Origin: Brevibacterium sp. UMB1308A
GTDB taxonomy: Bacteria > Actinomycetota > Actinomycetes > Actinomycetales > Brevibacteriaceae
Length of the DNA stretch: 45,597 nucleotides
Direction of reading: 5' to 3'
Assembly (NCBI RefSeq): GCF_030230605.1
Contig: NZ_JASPDO010000022.1
Location: 1-45,597, forward strand
Of the stretch, positions 23,026 to 32,139 are shown in pieces. Each line of letters opens with the position of its first letter. Within the stretch, counting starts at the first letter, position 1. A model generated the notes under the pieces. That model searched no databases and was not told the DNA's origin. It was given only the letters and a program-made list of their open reading frames with translations. Both the position numbers and the translations under genes were made by a program.

Positions 23026-26015
23026 TGCGTAAAAAAGATCCTGCTCGTCAACGCAGTCAGGCACTTGAGCGAACGCAACGTTTCTTGGGCCAGTTTGATG
23101 AAATGTTGGGCACGGAACTAGCTCAGGATCCGGAAAGTGCGCTGGCTGCGGCGGCTGACCGGGATTCGGCCGCACTTGGCCTTGTGCGGATTGCCGAGAC
23201 GTGCCACCAGAACGACATTAACCTGCGACAGCTACTCGACGAGTCGCCCATTCTGCTTAATCGGCTGATCATCGTCTCCGGTGGTTCGGAAGCAACAGTC
23301 GACCACCTCGTTCGCTGGCCACAGGTCATCCGCACTCTGGCACATGAACCGGACTTCATCGACTCACTTGCTTCGACTCCAGAGGGCCTCGAGGACACTT
23401 TCACTGAAGCGTTAGCGGACCAGGGATCGTTGCTAACGGGGGAGCAGGGTATTACTGTCCTTCGTCGCACGTATCGGGATTTGGTGACTCGTCTTGTTGT
23501 GCAGGATCTTGAGCATTCGCAGCCAGAAGAGATTGTGGAGGATGTCACCCGGGTTCTGTCAGATTTGGCTGCCGCGGTCTTTCAGGCCGCGTATAAGATC
23601 GCCGAGGTCGAACAGGGGGAGCGTCTACGTGCCCGTATCGCTGTTGTGGCGATGGGTAAGTGTGGTGCGCGCGAACTTAACTACGTGAGCGATGTCGATG
23701 TGATTTTCGCGTATGCGCCACGTGAAGGTGAAGAACTCGACGATGAGGTTCGTGCACAGGCCACCGATTTGGCAACCCGGGTTACTGAACTGATATCTGG
23801 GGGCGCACATGAACCGGCGCTGTGGGAGATTGACACAGCTCTGCGTCCTGAAGGTAAATCGGGGGCATTGGTTCGCACGATCGACGAGTTCGTTCAGTAC
23901 TACCAGAAAGTTGCGCATAACTGGGAGTTCCAAGCGCTTTTGAAAGCCCGTCCGATCGCTGGTTGCCCAGAATTGTGCGAGCAGTTTGAGGATGACGTGT
24001 CACCGTTTGTATGGACGGCCGGTGCGCGGTCCGGTTTCGTTTCTGAAGTGAGGTCCATGCGACGTCGTGTGGTGTCGCTGATCCCTAAGAACGAGCTGGA
24101 CCGGCACATTAAGCTTGGTCCCGGTGGCTTGCGTGACGTGGAGTTCACGGTGCAGCTTCTGCAGCTGGTTCACGGCCCGCACGATAAGGACCTCAGAGTC
24201 CGCTCGACCGGTGGTGCTCTCCGCATTTTGAGCTCGCACAACTATTTAGCGTCGCATGAGGCACGTACACTGGCATCGGCATATAGGTTCATGCGCGTTG
24301 TTGAGCACCGCTTGCAGATTCCGCGCATGGCTCGTGAAGCGGTTCTTCCGGAACGCACCAGCAAGCTCAGAGCGTTAGCCCGAAGCGTGTATCCGGTCGA
24401 GGAGCGCAGTGTTGACCGTTTGAAGAAGGAACTGGCGGGGCACATGCGCGCGGTGAGAGCGCTGCACAAGCAGATTTTCTACCGTCCTATCCTTGATGCG
24501 GCGACGGGAAGCGCGCAGATGTCAACCGTGAGCGAGGCAGTTGCGCGTGACCGATTGACAGCTTTTGGCTATCAGGATCCCGCCGCGGCTATGCGCCATA
24601 TTCGCGCACTGTCCACGGGTTTGAACCGGGTGGCCTATGTGCAGCGTCAGGTTTTGCCAGCGCTTCTTGATTGGTTCTCCCGAGGTGTCGACCCCGATGC
24701 TGGCTTGGTGGCGTTCCGTAGGTTGTCAGAGGGACTGTCACACACCACGTGGTACTTGGCTATGCTGCGCGACTCTGGTGTGGCCGTCAAAAACATGGCC
24801 CGCGTTTTGTCGCTTTCTCGTTTTGCATCTGATCTATTGATTTCGCACCCCCAGTCGGTCCAGTGGTTAGGAAACAACGAACGTTTACAGCCCAGCGAAC
24901 CGGACGCAATCGCTACCCGCATGCGCGAACGCAGTCGTCGGCGCGATGACGGAGTTGCTGCTATTCGTAAGGTGTATGGCGAGGAGATTCTCCGCACGTC
25001 CTTGGCGGACACCTTGGGACTCTACGACTTGGACACTGTCATGACAGCCCTGACCAACGCTATGGACATCACCGTGCACCAAGCGCTTTCGCACGTGCGA
25101 ATGAGGCTCGACGCGATGTCTGGCATTGACGACTACCGGTTCTGCATCATAGCGATGGGGCGTCTAGGGGGCGCGGAAATCGGCTACTATTCGGATGCCG
25201 ATGTGATGTTCGTATATGAGCCCGGTGAGACGCTCACCCCGGCTCAACGCGAAGCTCTTCCGTCACATGCCAAACAGGTAGCTCTGACCCTGACGTCAGA
25301 GCTTGAAACCAGGTCTGCTGAACCCATTGTGGATATTGACGCCGATCTGCGTCCCGAAGGTAAGTCCGGGCCATTGGTTCGTACTCTTGCGTCCTATGCA
25401 AAGTACTATTCCGCATGGTCCGAACCGTGGGAGGCGCAAGCACTTTTGCGTGCTCGGCCAATCGCCGGAGATGAAGAGCTGGGGCAGGCATTTACTCGGC
25501 TTATTGACCCGCTGCGCTACCCCGAAGAAGTCCCGGAGTCCTCGCTTATGCAGATGCGTCGGTTGAAAGCGCGCATGGAAAGTGAACGCCTTCCCCGAGG
25601 TGGTGACAAGAAACGCCACCTCAAGCTAGGGACCGGCGGGCTCAGTGACGTTGAGTGGACCGTCCAAATGTTGCAGCTCCAGCATGCTCACACGCACCCA
25701 GGGCTACGCACAACATCCACCCTTGACGCTCTGCACGCCGCCACCCAGAACGGGCTCATCGACGAAGACTCAGCTCACAAACTTGAAGCCGCGTGGACAA
25801 TCGCTTCACGTGTGCGTAGCGCTGCTGTTCTTTACAAGGGTCGCGGTTCAGACTCTCTTCCCACTGACGAAACAGAACTTGAAGCAATCGCGCTTCTCTT
25901 GGGTTACGAACCAGGTGGCGGGTACCAACTCGTTGACGACTATTTGGGTGCAACGCGCAGGGCCCGAAAAGTCATGGAACACGTGTTCTTCGGGTTCGAA
26001 CCGGAAGACATTTAA
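23025..26015 (+). CDS. glnE: Bifunctional glutamine synthetase adenylyltransferase / removase
   Basis: This 996-residue enzyme attaches and removes AMP on a tyrosine of glutamine synthetase, setting its activity by nitrogen supply. It has two nucleotidyltransferase halves. The first (removase) has AMGKCGARELNYVSDVDV near residues 206-225. The second (transferase) has AMGRLGGAEIGYYSDADV near 709-726. Each half also carries the later segment DADLRPEGKSGPLVRT (DTALRPEGKSGALVRT in the first) and a helical GlnD PII-uridylyltransferase-like region (KLGPGGLRDVEFTVQLLQL and KLGTGGLSDVEWTVQMLQL). The length matches full-length GlnE. It starts at ATG 23025, one base into the glnA2 stop. Its last 4 bases overlap the end of mtr on the other strand. 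Confidence 0.95.
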   Translation: MRKKDPARQRSQALERTQRFLGQFDEMLGTELAQDPESALAAAADRDSAALGLVRIAETCHQNDINLRQLLDESPILLNRLIIVSGGSEATVDHLVRWPQVIRTLAHEPDFIDSLASTPEGLEDTFTEALADQGSLLTGEQGITVLRRTYRDLVTRLVVQDLEHSQPEEIVEDVTRVLSDLAAAVFQAAYKIAEVEQGERLRARIAVVAMGKCGARELNYVSDVDVIFAYAPREGEELDDEVRAQATDLATRVTELISGGAHEPALWEIDTALRPEGKSGALVRTIDEFVQYYQKVAHNWEFQALLKARPIAGCPELCEQFEDDVSPFVWTAGARSGFVSEVRSMRRRVVSLIPKNELDRHIKLGPGGLRDVEFTVQLLQLVHGPHDKDLRVRSTGGALRILSSHNYLASHEARTLASAYRFMRVVEHRLQIPRMAREAVLPERTSKLRALARSVYPVEERSVDRLKKELAGHMRAVRALHKQIFYRPILDAATGSAQMSTVSEAVARDRLTAFGYQDPAAAMRHIRALSTGLNRVAYVQRQVLPALLDWFSRGVDPDAGLVAFRRLSEGLSHTTWYLAMLRDSGVAVKNMARVLSLSRFASDLLISHPQSVQWLGNNERLQPSEPDAIATRMRERSRRRDDGVAAIRKVYGEEILRTSLADTLGLYDLDTVMTALTNAMDITVHQALSHVRMRLDAMSGIDDYRFCIIAMGRLGGAEIGYYSDADVMFVYEPGETLTPAQREALPSHAKQVALTLTSELETRSAEPIVDIDADLRPEGKSGPLVRTLASYAKYYSAWSEPWEAQALLRARPIAGDEELGQAFTRLIDPLRYPEEVPESSLMQMRRLKARMESERLPRGGDKKRHLKLGTGGLSDVEWTVQMLQLQHAHTHPGLRTTSTLDALHAATQNGLIDEDSAHKLEAAWTIASRVRSAAVLYKGRGSDSLPTDETELEAIALLLGYEPGGGYQLVDDYLGATRRARKVMEHVFFGFEPEDI

Positions 26016-27454
26016 CGTGCGTCTTCGCCAAAGTTGAGTCCCAAGAGCGCGTTTTCAACGACCTCGGTCAGGGCGGGGTGGATCCACATTTGCCCACGGG
26101 CCATGTTGTCAGCGGGAATCTTGAACGCCATAGCCTGCACAAAAAGCTGAACCAGCGAGGCGGCTTGCTCACCGATGACGTGCGCGCCAAGAATTTGCCG
26201 GGTGGTTTTGTGGGCGAGTACCTTCGCAAAACCAGGCGCGTTTAACGCCCACCCGAAAGCAACGCCGCCGTACTCACATGTGCTCGACACATAATCAACG
26301 CCTTCTTCACGCAACTGCTCTTCTGTCGCACCCACGGAACCGATCTGTGGGTGACTAAACACGGCTGCGGGGATCACGCTGTGGTCGGTGCTCACAGGCG
26401 TTGGTTCAAGCCCTACATCTACCAGAATGTTGTGCTGTACAGTACGAGCTTCGGCGTTGGCAACGTGCTTCAGCAAGTGTTCTGAGCACACGTCACCCAG
26501 TGCCCACACCCCATCAAGAGGTTCACCGCTTGATGACATAACGCGTTGGTACTCGTCGACGACCAGCCGGTCACCGTCTGTGGTGGCGTCCAAGGCGTCT
26601 ACGTTGAGTGCGTGAGTGGAACGCGTGCGACCGACGGCTACCAGCATGAGGTCGGCTTCCACCGCCGAGGTGTCCGCCCCCTCCGCACGCCCCGTTTCCT
26701 TGAGTGTGAGGGTGACTCCGTCTGCTGTGTCAACGGATTCAACTTCTACTCCGAAACGCACGTTGACGCTTTCACAGAATTGTTGCGTGAACGCCTGGGA
26801 GACGTCGTGGTCGTGATTACCTAGCAATCGGTTTCCGCGGGCCAACACGGTGACCTCGACACCTAGAGACGAGAAAATGTGCGCGAACTCCACAGCAATA
26901 AAACCTGAACCAACAATCACGAGAGAACGTGGGAGTGTAGGGATCCGCATGATCGAGTTTGAGGTTTTGACAGGGTAGTTTTCTGTGTCGACCCGGTCCC
27001 AGTCCAGACCAGTGGCCTTGAGTGGAGTGGGGGAGGACCCGGTAGCGATCACTACGCGTTCAAAGGTGAACGTGTCACCGGAGGCGGTTTGGGCGGAATT
27101 ACGGCCGGTAAAGTGGACACGCTCTGGATACACCGTGACGTTGTCGAGTCGATTCGTGCGATAGTCTCGACCGTCCGCTTCGATCGCGTCGATACGGCCG
27201 AAAACCCTGTTAGAAAGCCCGGGCCAATCAACGCCGTTAAAACTCGTCTGCAGATTCAGATGCGTCGAATCTGTGGAACTGTGCGCGACCTCGGCCGGAT
27301 ATACGAGCATTTTCGTAGGAATGCACCCAACGTTCAGGCACGTCCCTCCAAACAACCACTCTTCAGCGATCGCAACCTTGAGATGGCTGAAGCGGTCGTC
27401 AACGATTGAGTTCCCAGAACCCGTCCCAATAACAAGAAGATCAAAATGCGCCAT
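26012..27454 (-). CDS. mtr: Mycothione reductase
   Basis: This 480-residue flavoprotein regenerates the thiol mycothiol from its disulfide using NADPH. The FAD loop is GTGSGNSIVDDRF near residue 10 and the redox-active pair is in GGTCLNVGCIPTKM. The NADP region starts SLVIVGSGFIAVEFAHIFSSLG, and the C-terminal active-site segment is IHPALTEVVENAL. The GTGSGN start and the spacing separate it from lipoamide dehydrogenase, and it implies that the organism makes mycothiol. The ATG at 27452-27454 has no ribosome-binding site; TATGCT lies six bases upstream, within the terminator of glnA1. Its end overlaps glnE convergently. Confidence 0.92.
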   Translation of the reverse strand: MAHFDLLVIGTGSGNSIVDDRFSHLKVAIAEEWLFGGTCLNVGCIPTKMLVYPAEVAHSSTDSTHLNLQTSFNGVDWPGLSNRVFGRIDAIEADGRDYRTNRLDNVTVYPERVHFTGRNSAQTASGDTFTFERVVIATGSSPTPLKATGLDWDRVDTENYPVKTSNSIMRIPTLPRSLVIVGSGFIAVEFAHIFSSLGVEVTVLARGNRLLGNHDHDVSQAFTQQFCESVNVRFGVEVESVDTADGVTLTLKETGRAEGADTSAVEADLMLVAVGRTRSTHALNVDALDATTDGDRLVVDEYQRVMSSSGEPLDGVWALGDVCSEHLLKHVANAEARTVQHNILVDVGLEPTPVSTDHSVIPAAVFSHPQIGSVGATEEQLREEGVDYVSSTCEYGGVAFGWALNAPGFAKVLAHKTTRQILGAHVIGEQAASLVQLFVQAMAFKIPADNMARGQMWIHPALTEVVENALLGLNFGEDAR

Positions 27455-27460
27455 AGAAAA

Positions 27461-27466
27461 AGCATA
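27461..27466 (-). promoter_or_regulatory. -10 box TATGCT of a leaderless mtr mRNA, inside the terminator
   Basis: On the minus strand TATGCT (27466-27461) is followed by six bases and the mtr ATG. It is the last part of the 3' arm of the glnA1 terminator. The upstream arm would supply the -35 side of the promoter. Confidence 0.5.
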
Positions 27467-27498
27467 TACACCGGCCTTGAACAGCCGGTGTATATGCT
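27461..27498 (-). terminator. Intrinsic terminator of glnA1
   Basis: The arms 27461-27475 and 27484-27498 are exact 15-base reverse complements around an 8-base loop. On the minus strand TTTT follows. It stops glnA1 transcription just before mtr and also contains the mtr -10 box. Confidence 0.9.
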
Positions 27499-27531
27499 CA
27501 GCGACTCTATGTGCTCAGTCGTTCGTTGCTG

Positions 27532-28956
27532 TTACAGAGAGTAGTACAGTTCGAACTCGGTGGGCGTTGGGCGAAGACGCATCACGTCGATTTCGTGAGT
27601 GCGTTTGTAGTTGATCCACGTGTCGATGAGGTCATCGGTGAACACGTCTCCCTGTGTGAGGAAGTCGCGGTCGTTGTCGAGTTCATCGAGTGCCTCTTCC
27701 AACGATGCGGGCACGTGCTTGATGTCCTGCAATTCCTCTGGCGGGAGCTCGTACAGGTCCTTGTCGACTGGTTCTGGTGGCTCAATGCGGTTACGAATTC
27801 CGTCTAAACCAGCCATGAGCTGAGCAGAGAACGCCAGATACGGGTTGGACGAAGGATCCGGTGCACGGAACTCCAGACGCTTGGCCTTAGGGGAGTCCCC
27901 GGTGACTGGAATGCGGATCGCAGCCGATCGGTTACGCGCCGAGTACACCAAGTTGATAGGGGCTTCGTAGCCAGGAACCAGACGGCGGTACGAGTTGATG
28001 GTGGGGTTGGTGAATGCCAGAACAGCGCCCGCGTGTTCGATGAGGCCACCGATGTACCAGCGGGCGAGGTCCGAAAGCCCGGCGTATCCGTTTTCGTCGT
28101 AGAACAGAGGCTTCCCGTCTTTCCAGAGCGACTGGTGGCAGTGCATTCCCGAACCACTGTCGTCCATGAGCGGTCGAGGCATAAACGTGACCGTCTTGCC
28201 CCACTGTTCAGCCACTGAGCGAACAATGTACTTGAAGTCGAGAAGCTGGTCGCCCGCCTTCTGCAAAGTGGCGAACTTGTAGTTGATTTCCTGTTGCCCA
28301 GCGGTTCCGCATTCGTGGTGCGCACGCTCCATCTCAAACCCGATCGACTCGAGGGTGAGAGAAATCTCATCACGAATATCCGCGTCTTTGTCCTGTGGGC
28401 CCGCTGCGAAATATCCGCCGTTCATGGGGGTCTTGTAGCCCAGGTTGCCACCAAGTTCTTCGCGCCCGGTGTTCCAGGCGGCTTCTTCCGAGTCAATCTT
28501 GTAGAAGCTGTGGCCTGGTGTTACCGAGTAGCGAATTTCGTCGAACATATAGAACTCGGCTTCTGCGCCAAAGAACACGGTGTCCGCGATTCCCGTGGAC
28601 TTCAAGTAGGCTTCGGCCTTGGCCGCGACCTGACGGGAGTCGCGCGAATACGGTTCATCGGTAAACGGATCCACAATCGAGTGGTTGACAACGAGTGTTT
28701 TCGCATCGCGGAACGGGTCGATGTACGCCGAGCTGACATCGGCGAGCAACTTCATGTCTGATTCGTTGATCGTTTGGAACCCGCGAACTGACGACCCATC
28801 AAAGAGTAAGCCGTCTCGAATCTCATCCTCCCCGTATGCACTAGCTGGAAGATTGAAACGTTGCACTACTCCCGGCAGGTCACAGAACCTGACGTCCACA
28901 AACTTCACGTCGTGATCTGCAAGATAGGCAACTAGTTCACTTGGTGTCGAGAACAC
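27532..28956 (-). CDS. glnA1: Glutamine synthetase GlnA1 (type I, adenylylation target)
   Basis: This 474-residue enzyme is the main glutamine synthetase and forms dodecamers. Motifs are [64 protein letters not shown] and NRSAAIRIP. The segment [10 protein letters not shown] near residue 404 holds the tyrosine that GlnE adenylylates. The length and the ending ELYYSL match type I-beta enzymes. The start ATG at 28954-28956 has AGGAG upstream. It ends in a strong terminator before mtr. It sits close to glnA2-glnE as in mycobacteria, although mtr lies between and on the same strand as glnA1. Confidence 0.96.
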   Translation of the reverse strand: MFSTPSELVAYLADHDVKFVDVRFCDLPGVVQRFNLPASAYGEDEIRDGLLFDGSSVRGFQTINESDMKLLADVSSAYIDPFRDAKTLVVNHSIVDPFTDEPYSRDSRQVAAKAEAYLKSTGIADTVFFGAEAEFYMFDEIRYSVTPGHSFYKIDSEEAAWNTGREELGGNLGYKTPMNGGYFAAGPQDKDADIRDEISLTLESIGFEMERAHHECGTAGQQEINYKFATLQKAGDQLLDFKYIVRSVAEQWGKTVTFMPRPLMDDSGSGMHCHQSLWKDGKPLFYDENGYAGLSDLARWYIGGLIEHAGAVLAFTNPTINSYRRLVPGYEAPINLVYSARNRSAAIRIPVTGDSPKAKRLEFRAPDPSSNPYLAFSAQLMAGLDGIRNRIEPPEPVDKDLYELPPEELQDIKHVPASLEEALDELDNDRDFLTQGDVFTDDLIDTWINYKRTHEIDVMRLRPTPTEFELYYSL

Positions 28957-29131
28957 ATTTACTCCTAATCGGGTTTTTCACCAGTGATTCGAGTTTAACG
29001 GCCTAGCATGAAGGAACCATGTCTGAATTGTTTCGCGCGTGTTTCGGCCCGGCCGAATTGGGTATTTCCCGAGGTGGGTAAGAGTGAGGGCGATGGGTGC
29101 CGGTGGCAGGGTGCACAGGTACACTGGGCGG
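28957..29131. other. Divergent control region of glnA1 and the RDD gene
   Basis: This 175-base region carries both promoters. The leftward side probably uses a -10 box near TAAACT upstream of the AGGAG site. The rightward side has TACACT at 29120-29125. I see no clear GlnR or AmtR site. Confidence 0.5.
29120..29125 (+). promoter_or_regulatory. -10 box TACACT of a leaderless RDD mRNA
   Basis: TACACT is followed by six bases (GGGCGG) and the GTG at 29132. No ribosome-binding site suits this start. Confidence 0.5.
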
Positions 29132-29542
29132 GTGACTCGAACAGCAGGCTCGCAGTCGGCCAACGACTACCCAGGTAAGAAGTACGGATTCCCTCAGTCG
29201 GGACGAGGTTCCGTCGCTCCCGTCATTCGTCGCTTGGGGGCGCTCTTCATTGACTGGGGGATAGCCTTTGGCTTTTCTGTTCTGTTTTTTGACAACAACG
29301 AGTGGGTCACTTGGGTGCTGTACTCGCTTGAAGTGCTCATTATGTTGCCACTGTTGGGGTACACGATCGGGTACCGAGTTTTCGGCCTGCTGCTCATGAC
29401 AACAGAGGGTCAAAAAGTGAACGTGCTACGTGTCCTGTTACGTCACCTTGCGTTCTGCCTGGTGATCCCGGCGATCATTTATGATCCTGACCGCCGAGGT
29501 CTCCACGACTACGCAGCGAAATCGGTTGTGGTTCGGAGTTAA
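29132..29542 (+). CDS. RDD-family membrane protein
   Basis: The GTG at 29132 (VTRTAGSQSANDYPGKKYG) is chosen because TACACT lies six bases upstream, giving 136 residues; an earlier ATG at 29093 is possible but less likely. An N-terminal polar stretch is followed by the RDD domain: RRLGALFIDWGIAFGF, a second helix VLYSLEVLIMLPLLGYTIGYRVFG and a third near LLRHLAFCLVIPAI, ending YDPDRRGLHDYAAKSVVV. The RDD fold is a small membrane domain; its role is largely unknown, with ion transport proposed in some bacteria. Its stop is one base from the convergent DUF4191 gene. Confidence 0.87.
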   Translation: MTRTAGSQSANDYPGKKYGFPQSGRGSVAPVIRRLGALFIDWGIAFGFSVLFFDNNEWVTWVLYSLEVLIMLPLLGYTIGYRVFGLLLMTTEGQKVNVLRVLLRHLAFCLVIPAIIYDPDRRGLHDYAAKSVVVRS

Positions 29543-29543
29543 C

Positions 29544-30278
29544 TTAGCGACCTCGGATTGCGCGACGGTCGGGACGCGCACGGTTAGGGTCAATGCCCTT
29601 GGGGATAGGTGGCCGGCTGGTCATCGATCCCAGTGAGGAGAGGCGTTTGCGAACTGCCAGAACTTCGTCCTTGTGCAGTTTGCGTGGCAACTTGTGCACG
29701 GTGGACACAAGGTTGTCCATGGGCACCTGGTCCTTACCCTCGCCTGCTTGAATGATGGTGACAGGCACATTCGGAAGCACACGCTCGTGACGCTTGCGCT
29801 CTTTTTCAAGCATCTTGTACGTGCGATTAGCCGGGCCTTCGCTGACAAGCACAACACCACCTCGGCCGGTGGAGCGGAACACCATGTCCTTGGTGCGCGG
29901 ATCAACCGCGATGGGCTGTTCATCCATGAGCCAGCTCCTGCGAGCCGAGTTCAAAACAGCGCCAATCGCACCGGGCTTCCCACGCATTTCAGCAAACGCG
30001 GCTTTCTCCGCGTAACGTCCCAAAATCCACAGGGCAAAAACAATACCGCCCATGAACCCGAGGATTCCCCATAGCCACACGGGTGGAAGGAGGAGTCCAA
30101 TGAGCACACCCACAAGCGTGATACCCGCGACCGCGGCAAGCATGATCCACGGAAGCGCTGGGTAGTGTTTGCGTGCAAGCTTAAACACTTCGCGCATCTG
30201 CGCGATGCGACCGGGATTTGCAGGGTCCTTGGGTTTACGTTTGAACAGTCCTCGGGAACGTTTTTCTTTGTCAGCCAT
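29544..30278 (-). CDS. DUF4191-family membrane protein
   Basis: This 244-residue protein fits the actinobacterial family DUF4191. It has a basic N-terminus (KEKRSRGLFKRKPKD), two closely spaced helices (about residues 43-90: ALPWIMLAAVAGITLVGVLIGLLLPPVWLWGILGFMGGIVFALWIL, written here only as its ends ALPWIML and VFALWIL), and a soluble C-terminal part. The C-terminal part has SARRSWLMDEQPIAVDP, STGRGGVVLVSEGP and LPRKLHKDEVLAVRKRLSSLG. The gene stands just downstream of lipA on the same strand, 30 bases apart. This lipA neighbourhood is common in actinobacteria, but the function is unknown. Confidence 0.86.
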   Translation of the reverse strand: MADKEKRSRGLFKRKPKDPANPGRIAQMREVFKLARKHYPALPWIMLAAVAGITLVGVLIGLLLPPVWLWGILGFMGGIVFALWILGRYAEKAAFAEMRGKPGAIGAVLNSARRSWLMDEQPIAVDPRTKDMVFRSTGRGGVVLVSEGPANRTYKMLEKERKRHERVLPNVPVTIIQAGEGKDQVPMDNLVSTVHKLPRKLHKDEVLAVRKRLSSLGSMTSRPPIPKGIDPNRARPDRRAIRGR

Positions 30279-30308
30279 AGTCTCTCGTTTGTGTACTTCT
30301 ACTTCGAC

Positions 30309-31349
30309 CTAGAATTTTACCTCTTCGCCAGCACCAAACGTATCAACCACCGACTGTGCCTCCTGCTTTGCAGGGAATTCCTTGTCGAGGTGACTTAAGT
30401 GAGCAGGGATTTCTTGTCCACGTTTACGCATCGCACCAGCCCACAGGCGTCCTGCTCGGTAGGACGAACGCACCAGCGGACCTGACATGACACCCAAGAA
30501 GCCGATCTCCAGGGCAGCGTCACGCAGTTCAACGAAGTCCTGTGGCTTGACCCAACGGTCGATGGGGTGGTGGAGAGAGCTGGGCCGCAGGTACTGGGTG
30601 ATGGTCACGAGGTCGGTTCCCGCTTCGTGCAGATCGCGTAGAGCTTCAATAGCTTCTTCGTTGGTTTCGCCCATTCCCAAAATAAGGTTCGATTTGGTGA
30701 TGAGCCCGGCCTTGCGTGCTTTTGTCAGCACTTCAAGCGAACGTTCGTAACGGAAAGCGGGGCGAATGCGCTTAAAGATCCTTGGTACTGTCTCGAGGTT
30801 GTGGCCCAAGACTTCTGGTCGCGATGAGAACACTTCATCGAGGGCGTCGTCCCTGTTTTGGAAGTCAGGAATGAGCAGTTCGACACCAGTTCCCTGACCG
30901 TCCGGGTGTTCAAGGGCGTGAATCCGGCGCACAGTTTCGGCGTAGATCCATGCACCGCCGTCCGGAAGATCATCGCGCGCAACACCGGTCACGGTTGAGT
31001 AGCGAAGGCCCATCTTGGCTACCGACTCTGCAACACGTCGCGGTTCGTCGCGGTCGAGCTCTTGTGGCTTTCCGGTGTCGATCTGGCAGAAGTCACAACG
31101 ACGCGTACACTGCTCGCCACCGATGAGGAAGGTTGCTTCTCGGTCTTCCCAGCATTCGAAGATGTTCGGACAGCCGGCTTCTTCACACACCGTGTTGAGC
31201 TTGGAGTTACGGACTAAAGATTTGAGTTCGGTAAACTCTGGCCCGATGTTTGCTTTAGCCTTGATCCACTTAGGCTTGTCCTCAATAGGCGTTTGCTGGT
31301 TACGTGCTTCAACTCGAAGCAGTTTGCGACCTTCAGGAGCAATTGTCAC
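30309..31349 (-). CDS. lipA: Lipoyl synthase (radical SAM)
   Basis: This 346-residue enzyme inserts two sulfur atoms into octanoyl groups on lipoyl domains. It has two Fe-S sites: the auxiliary cluster cysteines in [12 protein letters not shown] and the radical SAM motif CTRRCDFC. Later family segments are [24 protein letters not shown] (ends VTGVARD and DGGAW), [14 protein letters not shown] and [16 protein letters not shown]. The start is GTG at 31347-31349 with AAGGA upstream. lipB lies 14 bases upstream on the same strand, so lipB-lipA is probably one unit with the DUF4191 gene. The likely target protein is encoded nearby (sucB). Confidence 0.96.
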   Translation of the reverse strand: MTIAPEGRKLLRVEARNQQTPIEDKPKWIKAKANIGPEFTELKSLVRNSKLNTVCEEAGCPNIFECWEDREATFLIGGEQCTRRCDFCQIDTGKPQELDRDEPRRVAESVAKMGLRYSTVTGVARDDLPDGGAWIYAETVRRIHALEHPDGQGTGVELLIPDFQNRDDALDEVFSSRPEVLGHNLETVPRIFKRIRPAFRYERSLEVLTKARKAGLITKSNLILGMGETNEEAIEALRDLHEAGTDLVTITQYLRPSSLHHPIDRWVKPQDFVELRDAALEIGFLGVMSGPLVRSSYRAGRLWAGAMRKRGQEIPAHLSHLDKEFPAKQEAQSVVDTFGAGEEVKF

Positions 31350-31363
31350 TTTTTAATTCCTTC

Positions 31364-32002
31364 TTATGCGGTGATGTGTTCGTTCAAAAGTTCAATCAAG
31401 CGGTCTGCTACGTCGCTGGGGTTGACGGTTCTACCAATCTCTGCAGAAATTGACGTGACACCAGCATCAGCAATGCCGCATGGAACGATCATGTCGAATC
31501 CTGCGTTGGAGTTCGAGCAGTTGAGGGCAAGACCGTGCATGGCCACTCCCTGGTGGATACGAATCCCGATCGCTAAAATCTTGCGTTCTGGTTGTGTGTC
31601 GGTTGCTGGCAACCATACCCCCGAGCGTCCTTCGACCTGGCCTGCCTGAATACCGTATTCGGCCAACAGGGCAATGCCGGCCTTTTCGATCTGATCCACG
31701 TACAGGCGAACCTGGTGGGCTTCACGCAGGCGGTAAATAGGGTAGACAACCAGCTGGCCGGGGCCGTGCCACGTGATTTTCCCACCTCGGTCGATATCGA
31801 TAACAGGAGTACCGTCCTGAGGTCTCTCGTGGGGTTCTGTGCGTTTGCCAGCTGTGTACGTAGCGCTGTGCTCGAGCACGAGCAGGGTTGATTCCCGTGT
31901 CCCATTCACCACGTCGCTGTGGTACTGGTTCTGCACGTCGAGTGCATCTGTGTAGTCAACAAACTCGGGAGCGAAACCCAACTTTTCGACAATGAAAGCC
32001 AT
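31364..32002 (-). CDS. lipB: Octanoyl-ACP:protein octanoyltransferase
   Basis: This 212-residue enzyme moves octanoate from acyl carrier protein to lipoyl domains, the step before LipA. I start at ATG 32000-32002 (AFIVEKLGF) because TAGGGT lies seven bases upstream; the open frame extends further. Motifs are LLVLEHSATYTAGKR, DRGGKITWHGPGQLVVYP (conserved RGG and WHGPGQ), IAIGIRIHQGVAMHGLALNC with the key lysine region before it, and the active-site cysteine in IVPCGIADAGVTS. The length is normal for LipB. Confidence 0.93.
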   Translation of the reverse strand: MAFIVEKLGFAPEFVDYTDALDVQNQYHSDVVNGTRESTLLVLEHSATYTAGKRTEPHERPQDGTPVIDIDRGGKITWHGPGQLVVYPIYRLREAHQVRLYVDQIEKAGIALLAEYGIQAGQVEGRSGVWLPATDTQPERKILAIGIRIHQGVAMHGLALNCSNSNAGFDMIVPCGIADAGVTSISAEIGRTVNPSDVADRLIELLNEHITA

Positions 32003-32009
32003 ACCGATA

Positions 32010-32015
32010 ACCCTA
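32010..32015 (-). promoter_or_regulatory. -10 box TAGGGT of a leaderless lipB mRNA
   Basis: On the minus strand TAGGGT is followed by seven bases (TATCGGT) and the ATG at 32000-32002. No ribosome-binding site is visible. Confidence 0.45.
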
Positions 32016-32139
32016 GACCGGATAGTGTCGACACCCAAATACAAAGTGACGAACATGACACTCTAGTTTTTCTTACACTCACAAAGTATGCTAAATAACA
32101 TCAAACGATATCAAACAGCGTTGTTTGGTTGTTGAAAGC

